Shown here one piece after another: positions 31,871 through 44,329 of a stretch of DNA of 64,000 nt. The notes under the pieces are model-generated. The model saw only the letters and a program-made list of their open reading frames with translations. It ran no database searches and was not told the DNA's origin. The position numbers were made by a program, and so were the translations under genes. This stretch comes from Molanna angustata (lineage: Eukaryota > Arthropoda > Insecta > Trichoptera > Molannidae). Every line of letters starts with the position of its first letter. Position 1 is the stretch's first letter. The stretch covers positions 34,447,778-34,511,777 of the forward strand of contig OY754979.1 in NCBI GenBank assembly GCA_963576475.1, in the 5' to 3' direction.

Positions 31871-34440
31871 AAATTAAGTAATTTAACAAATAAATTGGTT
31901 TGGTTTGTTCCACCTCACAAGGCCAGGCCTGTTCCGAGGTGGTAGACTAGTTACATAATATTAATTACTATACAATAAATAACAATGTTTTATTGATTTC
32001 ATTTTTTCTGTTTTTACTCACTTTCTTATTTTTTTTTTGTTTTTTTTTTAGAAGAATAGGAATACTTATTTTTTTTATTTATTTATAATGTTTTTGTATA
32101 AAAATATGTTTAAGTTTTTATATAAATGTTTTTTTAACCGTCAATAAATAAATTATAACCTTTTTATAACTGAAACATATCAAAAATAAATTAAATAACT
32201 AAATTGTGATTGAAACAAATTTTACAAGTTTATTCTAAAAATACCTACTCTGTTATATCGTATTTGTACCAATGTGTAAAACTCAAATGATTATTTTTAA
32301 TAATATATTATATTGATTTTTTTATCCCAAATACCGGTCAAATTCTTTCAGGTAAAATCATCAACTACCTGTGATGTTCCTGCAGTAGGTAGGTAGATAC
32401 CGTGGGAATCAAAGTTTTGTATAAAATGTCACAAAGAGGAAGTGTGGTGCGAGAAAAGGGTTAAACTTGAGGGTTCACTGAACAAGGAGCCAAAAAAAAA
32501 AATACTTAAAAAACAGGAAGAACAAGTTAAAACAATAGATGAGAATAACCCTTTGTTCAAAAATACAACTAAATTGTATTAAAAGTTGATATTTTACTTA
32601 CTTACAAATTTTATGGTATGAATAATTTTATTGTATTTGTTGATGGATCATTGATCACCAAAGATATCCAACAAACCTTAATATATCAAGGAATCTAGTA
32701 CCTACATACATTTATCAATTTTGGATATATTTAAAAACCTACACTTCTCATCTATACCTAATATAATTACTGTACGCCATTTTTTTCGTCCTTCAACGGA
32801 TTGCCAGTAAAATAATTTTTCCTTAATCAATTTTGGCGTTCGAAATTTTTATTTAAAATAAAAATAAATTGATGCGAAAAAGTACAAATTAATCGTTTAA
32901 ATGTATTTTCTGCATAAATTGACAGTATTATTGTTTAAAAAGGAATTTTAAACATTAAGAATAAATTTTAACCGTAATAATCTGCGGAATATCCATTTTG
33001 AATACTGACAACATTGCTTTCAATATGTCATAATAATACGCAAAATTCATTGTATTCGCATTATTACATATTATTATTGTATTATTATTTTTATTTTTTA
33101 TTTTATTTTATTTAAATTGGCATATCTACAGACCATATACAAACTTTTATTACAAATATAGTAAAAACATTAGTCCATTTACAGATAGCACATACAAATT
33201 AAATAATGCAAAATATTGTGGTACAAAACCAAAAAGAAAAAAAAACACAAGTCAGAACATAACAAAATAAAATATTACGAGAAAAAATAAGAAGAAGTAA
33301 ACAAAAACAAAAAGTATGCACACACAGGATAAAAAAGAAAGTGTGCGGTTTCGAAAAAACAACAGTAAAAAACAACAGAGATATAAAAAGATATTATAAA
33401 AAGATATTCAGTCTAAACTGTTGTATACTGTTCTAAATGATATTTCGAATGTACATTCAAATTATCAATGTTTGTAATTTCAAACGTACGCATTTCATGT
33501 AACGCATTTCTTTCAAAACATTATTAAATTTTTTTTATAATTTCCGCATTTTTACTATAAAAATACTAATTTGTTGTGTTGTTTTTAAGTCGAATATTTT
33601 ATGCATTCATTTATATTCTGGCACCTATGGTTTTGACATAGGTGTCATAACCATAGACCTACAGCATGCGACGATAATATTATCTTAGACCTACAGCATT
33701 CAACTAAAACGTCTAACCATTGTACCTATATATAATTAAGTAATTCATTGTTTAAAAGTAATAAATATAATTACTTAATCTTAAACGTGATGTATCTGCT
33801 ATGGTGGCCACAAACAGACGCGACATTTTACAAATTCGCAATAGCGTAATTTCCCAAAGAGCCGTGTAATAAATACATGGCGTGCAGAGAGTGAGAAAGG
33901 GCGGGTGGTGGAGGTGGTCGTCCCTCCGGTCGGTCGGTGCCCCAGTGCCCACCTGTGTACATGTGTGCGCACGCGCGTGCTTGTATGTGTGTGTGTGGCG
34001 TGAAGAATGCTACAAAAATTTGTTAAACAACGAATTTCATGTCAGTGTGGATAAATTCGGACGAAAAATAAAAAACGTAAGGTGTGTGGTACCCGTAATA
34101 AATAAATACCAACAAATAGTTGGAACAAATGAATTGTATATATAAATTAAACGAGTTATCGGTTGACTGTATCAGGATATCAGGAATGCGAGGAGGTGAC
34201 CAACGACACACACACACACACAAAGCAGAAGAGATAAAAATATTTATTCCTAATGTGAATGTCGCATTATCACACGGTGTTGAGGAAATAGCTTAACTCA
34301 CACGACGCAGACATGATGGCGACAGATTAGATTATGATCACGTCAATTACATATTATATTATCTACCTAATTCTAGATACGTGATATCTTTTGATTGATG
34401 ATTATTTATCAAATCCATCGTGCCATCTATTTATATTATT
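31871..34440. other. AT-rich stretch with a GC-rich patch at 33880-33995
   Basis: Mostly poly-T/poly-A-rich sequence, including probable LINE 3' UTR debris at 31970-32165 and 33060-33470. The 33880-33995 patch is unusually GC-rich (GGGCGGGTGGTGGAGGTGGT) and runs into GT repeats; CA repeats lie at 34208-34222. Frames across it are not recognisable. It could be a 5' exon or promoter of a host gene, but nothing confirms that. Confidence 0.35.
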
Positions 34441-34446
34441 TATATT

Positions 34447-34540
34447 GTCGACCTTCGTTAGATACTTGAATCCTGAACCAATGGAATCGGGCTCGATATC
34501 CGATGGAGACAGTTTTCTGTCTGGATTTGTACGAGGATTG
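34447..34540 (+). mobile_element. Degraded SINE-A head
   Basis: GTCGACCTTCGTTAGATACT and CGATATCCGATGGAGACAGT are mutated versions of the SINE-A head and its GGTGGAGACA end. The SINE body that should follow is replaced by the 42-bp array. Confidence 0.65.
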
Positions 34541-35247
34541 GCTGCGTATGGTATTAATATTTGACATAGTACCTTGTCATAGTCTGCGTATGGTATTAAT
34601 ATTTGACATAGTACCTTGTCATAGTCTGCGTATGGTATTAATATTTGACATAGTACCTTGTCATAGTCTGCGTATGAAATTAATATTTGAAATAGTACCT
34701 TGTCATAGGCTGCGTATGAAATTAATATTTGAAATAGTACCTTGTCATAGGCTGCGTATGAAATTAATATTTGACATAGTACCTTGTCATAGGCTGCGTA
34801 TGAAATTAATATTTGACATAGTACCTTGTCATAGGCTGCGTATGAAATTAATATTTGAAATAGTACCTTGTCATAGTCTGCGTATGAAATTAATATTTGA
34901 CATAGTACCTTGTCATAGGCTGCGTATGAAATTAATATTTGACATAGTACCTTGTCATAGGCTGCGTATGAAATTAATATTTGACACAGTACCTTGTCAT
35001 AGGCTGCGTATGAAATTAATATTTGACATAGTACCTTGTCATAGTCTGCGTATGAAATTAATATTTGACATACCTAGTACCTTGTCATAGGCTGCGTATG
35101 AAATTAATATTTGACATAGTACCTTGTCATAGTCTGCGTATGAAATTAATATTTGACATAGTACCTTGTCATAGGCTGCGTATGAAATTAATATTTGACA
35201 TAGTACCTTGTCATAGGCTGCGTATGAAATTAATATTTGACATAGTT
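34541..35247 (+). repeat. 42-bp tandem array grown from a SINE-A body
   Basis: About 16 full units plus a partial one. The consensus begins GCTGCGTATGAAATTAATAT and continues TTGACATAGTACCTTGTCAT. This is the SINE-A segment GGTGCGTGTCAAATAATTAT then TTGACATAGTACCTGTTAG. The third base block is GGTATTAAT in the first three copies and GAAATTAAT later. A CCTA insertion at about 35071 breaks the frame. The 14-residue open-frame repeat is a by-product. Confidence 0.9.
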
Positions 35248-35322
35248 ACGGGAAATACATAATATTTATTATGCACTTATGTTTATTTGTTGGCTCTTCC
35301 AAACAAAGAAGTCTTAAGCAAT

Positions 35323-35607
35323 CTACTGAAGGCCCCAAAACTGCTCTCCGCACACTTCAAAAGGCAATTTATTACAATTAATAAATCTGTTAATACTGAA
35401 ACCACGATCAAAGTAAGCCGCTATGTTGGCTGTATCCAATTCCTTTAATGAATCGATATTCTGTGATTCTGACGATCTCATTGTTAACAGTCTATTAATT
35501 TGATATGATAGATTAAGAGACCCGAAAATAAACCTGGACACAAAAGAACAAATAAATGATTTTAAGTACCACAGTACCTTTAAAGCACACATACCATAAA
35601 AAATCAA
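35323..35607 (-). CDS. Unrecognised 94-residue frame
   Basis: ATG-initiated minus-strand frame. The last 52 residues, from MRSSESQNIDSLKELDT onward, look compositionally like real protein (mixed charged residues, few low-complexity runs). No motif or family is recognised, and there is no convincing splice site. It may be an exon of a host or transposon gene, or chance. Confidence 0.2.
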   Translation of the reverse strand: MIFYGMCALKVLWYLKSFICSFVSRFIFGSLNLSYQINRLLTMRSSESQNIDSLKELDTANIAAYFDRGFSINRFINCNKLPFEVCGEQFWGLQ

Positions 35608-36194
35608 ATTAAATGATTAATATAAGTCATATTCATTAAAATTCCGACAAACTTCAAACAAACTCTGTTTTGTCAATTGTTAGGGACCTGTAGCTTCAAC
35701 GAAAGAAGAATCATGTTACAACATTTGAACATGAAACACACAACTGTGTGGGCAATGAATTGTTTTCTTCGTAATAAATATGCAATCATATTATTATGTA
35801 AACAGCCAAGTCCGAGATGAAATATTGAGGATTTCAGACGATGTTTTTAAACGCCACCTCCCGAAAGGCGACCCAATGAGCACCAACGACGTGGGACCAA
35901 TAATAACATTATAACGTTGCTAATTTGTTGGTGGGCCAAAGACCCCTTTGTTATTTTGAAACAATATCTTGACAGTCTCCATTTAATTTAAATATATTTT
36001 AAAATCTGTGCATCGAAAATTATCAGATGCCATAAAAAATAATTGAGAGATATTTCATTAATAACTATCTTTGTCCACCATTGTTTGGGTTTAATGCGAT
36101 ATATTATATTCTTGAATAAGATGTTTTTAATTATAATCTCAAATAATTGTCCGACCTTAACTTCGCTCGTTATTTTTATACGTAGGGTGATAAC

Positions 36195-37260
36195 ACTTAT
36201 CGATTTTGTTAATAAGTAGCTTACTAAACCCGCAACTAGATAAGTACGACTAAAATTGTTAAGATCGGCATTAAAAATCTTACTTATAAACTAACGGTCT
36301 TACTTATTAGATTTCGTTAATAGCTTACTAAACGCGCAACTAGATAAGCACGACTAAAATAGTTAAGATCGGTATTAAAAAATATTACTTATAAACGTAT
36401 ACTAAGATATGACTTACTAGTTCACTAAATTGTTCACGAACACCCTCATTTATTTTTTTCATATGGTCACATTGGCTTCACAGATGTCAAAAAATAGAAA
36501 ATTGCATGTAATTTTTGGATAGCTGACATCGAAAAATGAAAACGAAAACCGCGTTGTGCCGTGTTGAGTCAAATTAAACACGTTTGCGATGAAGAATAAC
36601 AAGGAAAATCGTTATAAGTATTAAATTTTTCTGTCAATCTCAAATATGCGTCGGAACATATGTGAAAGATCCGCCATTTTGAAATATTTGTTATGACGCG
36701 TTAGTCAAGCGTTAAACAACCTCTCGACATGTCTTAACTTGACGTATATGAAATTAAGGCGTAATAAAGATAGTCACGGTTTATAAGTAAACTTTTACGT
36801 TAATCACGCTCTATTACCAGGTACTACAGATAGTTTACGTTTATAAGTAAGACGGTAAATGACTAACTAGTTCACCGAATTGTTTACGAACACCCTCATT
36901 TATTTTTTTTCATATGGCCGCATTGGCTTCACAGATGTCAAAAAACAGATAAATGCATATTGTAATCTTTGGATAACTGACATCGATAAATGAAAACAAA
37001 CACCGCGTTTTGCTCTCTTGAGTTCTGTCGATCTCAAATATGCGTCGGATCATATGTGAAAGATCCGCCATTTTAAAATACATGGTATGACGCGTTAGTC
37101 AAGCGTTAAACAACCTCTCGACCTGTCCTAACTTGACGTCTATGAAATAAAGATGTAATAAAGATAGTCACGGTTTATAAGTAAACTTTTTCGTTAATCA
37201 CGCTCTATTACCAAGTTCTATAGATAGTTTACGTTTAAAAGTAAGACGGTAAGAATATAT
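36195..37260. mobile_element. Nested tandem duplication of an inverted-repeat element (family G)
   Basis: Two levels of direct duplication. A block of about 85 bp (36206-36290) repeats at 36313-36394 (TAAGATCGGCATTAAAAATC). A block of about 430 bp (about 36410-36855) repeats at 36857-37253, with shared CGAACACCCTCATTTATTTT, GATCCGCCATTTT and GACGCGTTAGTCAAGCGTTA. TTACTTATAAAC at the left and GTTTATAAGTAA at the right form terminal inverted repeats. No coding capacity. Confidence 0.7.
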
Positions 37261-37473
37261 ATACTTAAAAATACTCAGTTTCAGTTATATTAGTAATTTT
37301 TGTGAATATTGACGGGATTCAATCGAATCGCGTCGTCAAAATAAAGAAATATAAAACCTGATTTTTTTTTGTACGAACCAATGTTTTTGTTATAAGGGCA
37401 CGAAATTAAAGTAGGTAGGTAATTTGACCAATCATTTAATTAAGAGTTTAATTATTATTTTTATAACAATTTT

Positions 37474-38240
37474 TTAGCATCTCAATAGAGACGAAGTTGG
37501 AATATTATAGGAGAACCGGGAAAATCAAGGCACCTACATAGCATACGATCTGTCATCGGCTGGTATACATGATCTCTCTAAGCGCTTGCGCAACGTTCAC
37601 CAATTATATATTTTTATTTTTATTGACAATAACATCTGGGATATTATAGAAGAACCAGAAACTCGGGCACCTACAGGGCTTACGACCTGTCATCCGCTGG
37701 TTTACGTGATCACTTTATGCGCTTGCGCAACGTTCATCAATTATGCCTTTATTGAGTTCCCTTATTAATGTAATTTTTTGAAAGTTCTATATATTTGAAT
37801 AAGTGTAAACATTTCACCTGAATAATATGGAATTATAGATACTATTGCCATCTATATGAGGTAACGAAGAAACCTTTTTTGTAACGCCATCTATTGAGAA
37901 GTTGATTTATTTGTAAACAATGAAAGCAACAGTCCTTATAAATGAGGTGACGGTGTCTCGTACAGATGTCACCTCTGAACTGCGCCAGAAATATTATATC
38001 GTATATGCAATTAATAAATATATTCGATTTATATATTTTTATGTAATTCTCTATCGATGAAATTTTGGAGAGTTCCATAATTCATTGAGAATAAGCTGAA
38101 ACAACATTGCCATCTATGACGTGATGAAGAAACTTTTTTATAACGCCATCTATTGAGAAATTGGTTTGTAAACAATAATAAAATGTTATAATTATATCAT
38201 GGACTCCCGACATGGAAAAATCCAATGTTTGCTTACATAC
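37474..38240 (+). mobile_element. Repeat family E, composite copy with right end
   Basis: The central block occurs twice (37474-37610 and about 37640-37760), followed by two versions of a TAACGCCATCTATTGAGAA distal block (37881-37903 and 38141-38160). The right end is GACTCCCGACATGGAAAAAT then CCAATGTTTGC. It looks like two overlapping insertions or an internal duplication. Confidence 0.65.
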
Positions 38241-40824
38241 AACTATAAAAATATTTAGTAAAAATATAATTATAATAGTATTTAAAAATGGATCAAACTA
38301 TTTAGTTATAATAATCAATGTCGCTTTGCTTTGATATATAATTGGCACTCAAATTTAATTACATGAAGCATTTTAAAGAATAATTGTTTACGATAAAATT
38401 TTATTTATTCGTTGGGTTCAAATTTCTTTATTTTCTAAAACAAGACAATGCGATATTGGAGCTAGAAATAAACAGTCGTAATTTTGATTAAATAATTGCC
38501 ATTATAAAAAATAATATATTTACCTTATATTTGATAGTTGACAATAATTGATATTAAAGATATCACTAGATAATATCATCATATCAAAAAAAACAATATG
38601 CAGATAAAAAATAACGTAATAATGATACTTTTGGATCAAATTTTCTGATATAGGTATATATGCAACGAATATATCAAATGTCGTGATATGACAATTAGAA
38701 TAAATCTCACTAACACTAAAATAACGTTTTTGAATATTGAATCACCAATTTGGTAAAATAATATGGTTTTTTTTATTTAATTTGATTGTCTTGTATTGTA
38801 GTTTTTCATTTTTTATCATAAAATAGTTTGATGGTGATTCAGTTCATTTCAAAACTTAATGACAAAATGTCATAACTGTTGATACGAGACATAAATTCAT
38901 TAGTTATAATGACAAAATTCACTACAGTTGTAATGATCAAAATACAGCTGAGATTTAAACCGGATTGTTTTAGAACACAGCATGATAATATTAACACATT
39001 TTCCTTAAATGCCAAAAATATATGAATGACGATAGCAGAAAACCAAAAAAAAATCTGTGCAGTTATCATAGTGCCCTGTCTGTTTTTTGTATGAGCAGAG
39101 AGAATAAAGATTAATACTTAAACCTAAAACTATTTCATACATAATATGTAGGTATTTATAATGTACCTACGAAGTATGTAATTAAATGTATCGCGGCTAA
39201 AAAAAATAATTAAACCAGTCATATTTAAAACATTCAATCTCTTTGTGAATATGTAATAAAGTAGGTAGTTACTTATAATATATATTATTATGACCTAGTT
39301 TTTAATTTTCTCCTTTAAATAAATGAGAAGTTTCTTATTAGTGAATCCTGTGTATTCATTTTATTGGCTATTAATTGATTTTTTAATTTAAAAGCACTAT
39401 TATAGTGGTACCAAAGAAACTATTCTGTGTTTCTTTTTTAGTTTGTTTGGATTTTGAAAGTTGATAATTCGTTTTGTCTAGGAAAAAATACTTAGATCTT
39501 TGTAAGACAACGATTTTATTATGTAACAAATAAATACCTACCTAAATAAATAAATAAATAAAAAATGAACACATTTCAAAGCTTTCTTCGTATTGAAAGA
39601 AGAATAAAAAAATATTTCACGTCAATCCGTAGATTCTTTACATTCACACAGTCAATGTCAAACACATAATGTTTTATACATCAAACAAATTCAAATACAG
39701 AATATACAAAATCTATTGTGAAACGAAGTAAATGGAACCTAAACAAAAACGATAAGTGTTTATGCAAATTTATTCAATTTTTTTTAAAATATTAAATGAA
39801 TCAAGCTGGACAGGACAATCAAGGTGCATTCTCATCGGGAATACACAAATTATGAAAGTTTCGGAGCTCTAACTGGTCGGCAAGTTTGTTATAAATCAAA
39901 AGAATTCCAGTAGGTACCTACTGATAGACGGGTTAAGTTAAATGAAAGTGCGTAAAAATGAAGTAATATTTCCCTAACTTTTGAGATTAAAAACTATTTC
40001 CAACTCAAATATTTGGATATGAAATACACTTGGACCAATCTTGACCTACCTATTGAAATTGACTAAAAAATTCTAACAGTAAAATCTCCACATGAAAAAC
40101 GTGAAATAAATATACAAATATTATCAAGCCATGTGAGCCATGTCCCTACTCTAGAGCAAAATTAAAAAAAACCACATATGTATAAAGCGTGGGACACTAG
40201 ATATCGATAGAAATCTATGTAGGTACCTACATACTTATCGTGGGACGAAAATAAGAAAATGTGTGAAGTAAAAGACGATCGAGTCAAAAATTAATAATTA
40301 AAGTTATGTTTTATGGTTCACGACATAAAGTTATAACCAATAACCAAAGACACATTTCAAATTAAATTTAAAATATAAAAATAACTTCAAAAAACTCCGT
40401 TGCATAATATTTCTATAAAATTTATTGAACGGTGTGATATGAGAGAGAGAGGAATTTATAATAATAAGATACTGGTATCATTAGACGAGTATCGGATGTC
40501 GGAGAAATAACAATAATATTTAAAATAATAATAAAATGATTATTGTTTTTGTTGTTCAGGTAGAGTTGGACCACCGAGTGGAGTAGAGCAGTAAAGATAG
40601 GTATATAGGTAATAATATAACATATGATGAGACCAGCAATAAACTACGGTTAAAGAGTGACACATTGGGAGACAAGTTAGTACAGAGCGGATGGTGGTGG
40701 TGGAGGTAGGGGATAAGATATCCTTCTTTCCCATATTCACCTGGTACAGTACTGTCACATATTTGCAAAAAACAAACAGCAGGGCACTCACTCGTTAAAA
40801 TTATCAAGATTAGATTCATACATA
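38241..40824. other. AT-rich stretch, no recognised gene
   Basis: Long A/T-rich sequence without supported coding regions. AAATA-type short tails at 39536-39560 hint at eroded retroelement ends. Confidence 0.4.
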
Positions 40825-41590
40825 CAAACATACCATCACGCAATATCCCTTACGGGGTAAGCAGAGAGAACCGAGCGCCATACTTCTCTATTTTACATCC
40901 ATGCATAGTCTCATACATGCTCGTCAATTATTCAAGCTTCTTATATTTCCTTCTTTCAAAATATCATTCACATGGTCATGCCATCCCTTTCTGGGGCGGC
41001 CCTACTATTCACTTCATCTCTTATTTTTTTGGTCAGTCGTTCATCATTCATTCTTTCAATATGTCCAAACCACCTCAAGGAATTCACTTTCATTTTATTT
41101 ATAATATTCTATTTCATCTTATATTCCCTCCTTATGTCCTCATTTTTTATTCTATCATATATCGTTCTATTACATACTCTTCTTAGTGATCTCATTTCCA
41201 CAGCATTTATTCTACTTTCATGCGTCTTTTGCCACGTCCATGTTTCACTGGCATACGTCAAAGAGGGCACTACAATTGCATTATGTACGGTAATTTTGGC
41301 TTCCTTTGAGATGCTTGGATCGGACATTACTGGTCTGAGAGCTCCGTTTATTCTATTACCTGCCATAACTCTTCTTTCAATGTCTTTATCAGGTCTTCCA
41401 TTCCGTTCAAACATACTCCCCATGTATACCCTCTACTTGTTCTAGCCATTCGTTCTCTACTTTTATTCTACACGGAGTTATACTTTCAGTTTTTTCGAAT
41501 ACCAATATCTTAGATTTACTCATATTCATTCTCAGTCCGTTCTGCAAGCATCCTTCATACACTTTATTCACTAAATGTTTCAGATCAAAG
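40825..41590 (-). pseudogene. RTE-like LINE: palm/thumb fragment to 3' end
   Basis: The longest copy of this family. The minus strand reads NGLRMNMSKSKILVFEK, then after a frameshift ERNGRPDKDIERRVMAGNRI, SLTYASETWTW and MRSLRRVCNRTIYDRIKNED, then LRWFGHIERMNDERLTKKI. It ends in the shared GGGGTAAGCAGAGAGAACCG (plus-strand reading) 3' end. These are the post-YADD, thumb and tail blocks of a LINE polymerase; the catalytic YADD itself lies beyond the truncation. Frameshifts make it a pseudogene. A 157-codon plus-strand frame here is only its shadow. Confidence 0.85.
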
Positions 41591-41979
41591 TTAATTAATT
41601 GACTATGTTAATTTATAAAAAAATCATTGACGATTTCAAACTAAACATTGACCTCAAATTTTATAATTTAAGATCAACACAAGATAAGAACAAATTAAGA
41701 TCGTGTTAAGAGTAACCCTACAGTCAGACATAAATGTACTACACATAATCAAGTATTTGAAGAAGATATTATATAGTGTTTTGTTTCAGTGATGACTAGA
41801 TGGCTGCAGTTAAAATTAAATATAATTAAAAAATTTAACTTTCAATTTACGCAGCTAGCATCTAGTGATAACAAAAGTGTTGATCTTGCAAGACCAGTCT
41901 TGTGGTCTTGCAAAATTTTATGACCTTATTAATTTTTAATTACAAATTAAGCAAATAACTACGTACTTTCGACATAATT

Positions 41980-42179
41980 CACTGAAAAAAATAATTGTGA
42001 CGACCGAACTGGCTACCTACGTTTTTAGCCAAACTTTTGTTATCAGTAATAAAAGTTAATATATTTATGACTGTACTGTTTAACTTAGGGTAGGTACAAA
42101 ATATTTAGTAGGTAACACAAAACGAACTGTTTTGTGTTACTATAGTTCGGTTAATTCTAACATAACTTTTTTTTCAGTG
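41980..42179 (-). mobile_element. MITE family F, intact ends
   Basis: 200 bp from CACTGAAAAAAATAATTGTG to CATAACTTTTTTTTCAGTG. Flanked by TT on both sides (41978-41979, 42180-42181). Confidence 0.85.
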
Positions 42180-42181
42180 TT

Positions 42182-43454
42182 GGCACTACAAATTGGTGTT
42201 TTATGTTATATTATTTCATTGTAATTACTGCATTTTAATAGAAAAATCAAAATCATTTTTTGTGGAAGTTGCTAGACCAACACCAAGACTGGGTGTGCAA
42301 GACCAAGAACTTGATCACCCCGGTCTTGATTTAAAGACAAATATAAATTTAGCATAAATTAAGCCTCTAAAGAAGCTTAGTGAATGCGCTAAGGTTTTTA
42401 TATTCTATGTTGTGGAAAAATACTGTATTTAGAATATTATCATAATACCTATACAATATTTAGAATATTATCATAATACCTATACAATATTTAGAAATAC
42501 AAACTATGAAACCCGCTGTTTTAAACTTAACGACAGCAATATAGCAATGACCGCGATAAGAAATAATACCTACCAATCAGTTATCTCTGCATGGTCTGAC
42601 AAGTAACTACCTAGTGTAAATTGAAAATTTTTAACAAATATAATATTAAATAGGTACTTTTTATTTGTTTATCAGATCACAAAACCAACATGACTTATTG
42701 TCAAATGAATCTTTTAAAAAATTATCGCGCCCTTGAAATTATATTTTTAATTCGTTGTTGCATCCCTGATTCTCACGTTGTATTCGTGCGTGTGGCCAGC
42801 GACACCTCTTGACTTGACTTCCCAACCACACTGTATTAACATTATTCTCCTGTCAAATGAGATGTATCTATGAGGGACATACAAGCAGAAGTAGATATAC
42901 CTCCTCGCTCTTATGCTCGCCTGATACTCTCATATACCTATTTCATTCCTGGTAATATGTACATACACACGCTGATTAATTAAACCCAACTATAAAAACA
43001 CACAAGAATGGACGAAAAAGTTATTTATTATTCCTAGAATTTTACAATAAAAAATATTCATCGACCAGAGACATAAATAACAGAAAGGCAACATTATGCA
43101 TTAAAATATAATATATATGGTTTGTGCAGTACCTACCATAGACTAAAGATCCTATCGACATAATAAGTCAGCTGGGGTCAACGCTATTACACAACATGTG
43201 TTTGTGTTCAACTGGTGGGTTATATACATAGATTGTGGTCAGCATTATACTCTGTGCAACGTAACATTTTAAAATTTGAAATTATTTTTTAGAACCTACC
43301 CAACCTATAAACTCTTGAATATCTACATAGGTACTTGCAGTTTGCAAAATGATTGACTCTCATGTTAACATTATAGAACTATGGTAGGTAGTCAATATGG
43401 ACCCATTAGTTACGCAGACCTTGCCCCTTAGTCTGAGCTGTTCGTTATCGCCAT
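42182..43454. other. No recognised gene
   Basis: AT-rich; a short tandem (TACCTATACAATATTTAGAA) is present at about 42430-42500. Nothing else is supported. Confidence 0.4.
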
Positions 43455-43546
43455 GCGCTACTTTTTGTAAGGGATTTGACGTTTGTTGTAGGATTTTTTC
43501 TACAACAATGGACAGCAAACGTCAAATCCCATACAAAAAATAGCGC
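43455..43546. mobile_element. 92-bp hairpin element
   Basis: GCGCTACTTTTTGTAAGGGA then TTTGACGTTTG pairs with CAAACGTCAAATCCC then ATACAAAAAATAGCGC. An inner stem TTGTAG/CTACAA surrounds GATTTTTT. Either a tiny foldback MITE or a structured RNA-like hairpin; copy number cannot be judged here. Confidence 0.65.
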
Positions 43547-43681
43547 TTTGTAGCTACAAAAGACAAATTCAGAGCTTTTAAGACTTTTCGTTATAAAATA
43601 AAAAATACGTAGGTACGGTACACTCATCTTACGGTGAGCCTACAGTGTCCTTATAATCAGCTCTCTTTGGTACTTTAAGTG

Positions 43682-44141
43682 TAGTGTCTGCAAGGTTTCA
43701 GAGTAGGTACTCCGGACTCTTCTTGTGTTCTTTTAGAGTTTTGTAAGGGGCCGTTATTAGTGGTGGGGGAAGAACGGTTTAAATTAAAGTAAATTTTATG
43801 ATATAAGATAAAAACAACCGATTAAGAGGACTGTCAAATTTAGTTTCATTTAGACCTTGACAATGGCGAGACATCTCGACGAAAAGGTTCGGACGTAATA
43901 ATTCGAATTAGTGAAAAAAGACTATCTATAATATTCTATAATATTTTTATTTGTAGAAATAATATCTTTCATTTGATTTAATATCTTCCGTATTAAATAT
44001 TTCGTCTGAGCGTCCTGTTCTTCCCCCACCACCACCAGTTTTGCTTATAGGGACTAATAACGGCCCCTTGCAAAACTTTGAAAGAACACATAAAGAACAT
44101 ACGAAGAGTCCGGAGAGCTCTAAAACCTTGCAGACACTGCA
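43682..44141. mobile_element. Foldback element with 90-100 bp arms
   Basis: The left arm TAGTGTCTGCAAGGTTTCAG ... GGGGCCGTTATTAG pairs with CTAATAACGGCCCC ... AACCTTGCAGACACT. A centre of about 240 bp contains CGAG-ACAT-CTCG followed by ACGAAAAGG, a possible hammerhead-like stem II and GAAA. No coding capacity. Confidence 0.7.
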
Positions 44142-44329
44142 CCTCATGTGCCAATGTGCGTCTTAATGTGCGTCTGAGGGTTCTGTTAAAATTTGTCGAA
44201 ATATTATCATTTGAATAATGAAGAACTGGTTTTTAAGGGAACATAAATTAAATATTCGAAGAAGAAGAAGAAGAGAAGCATTACACAAGTACATAAGAAG
44301 GTTAACAAGCAAAAAATGAAATAATATTT

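Noticed and set aside
34503..35262. Repeat protein of 14-residue units
   Set aside because: The frame exists only because 42 is a multiple of three; the unit derives from a SINE body and a 4-base insertion breaks it.
40972..41445. 157-residue plus-strand protein with membrane-like segments
   Set aside because: It is antisense to the RTE-like LINE polymerase fragment, whose minus-strand blocks (SLTYASETWTW, LRWFGH) are recognisable.
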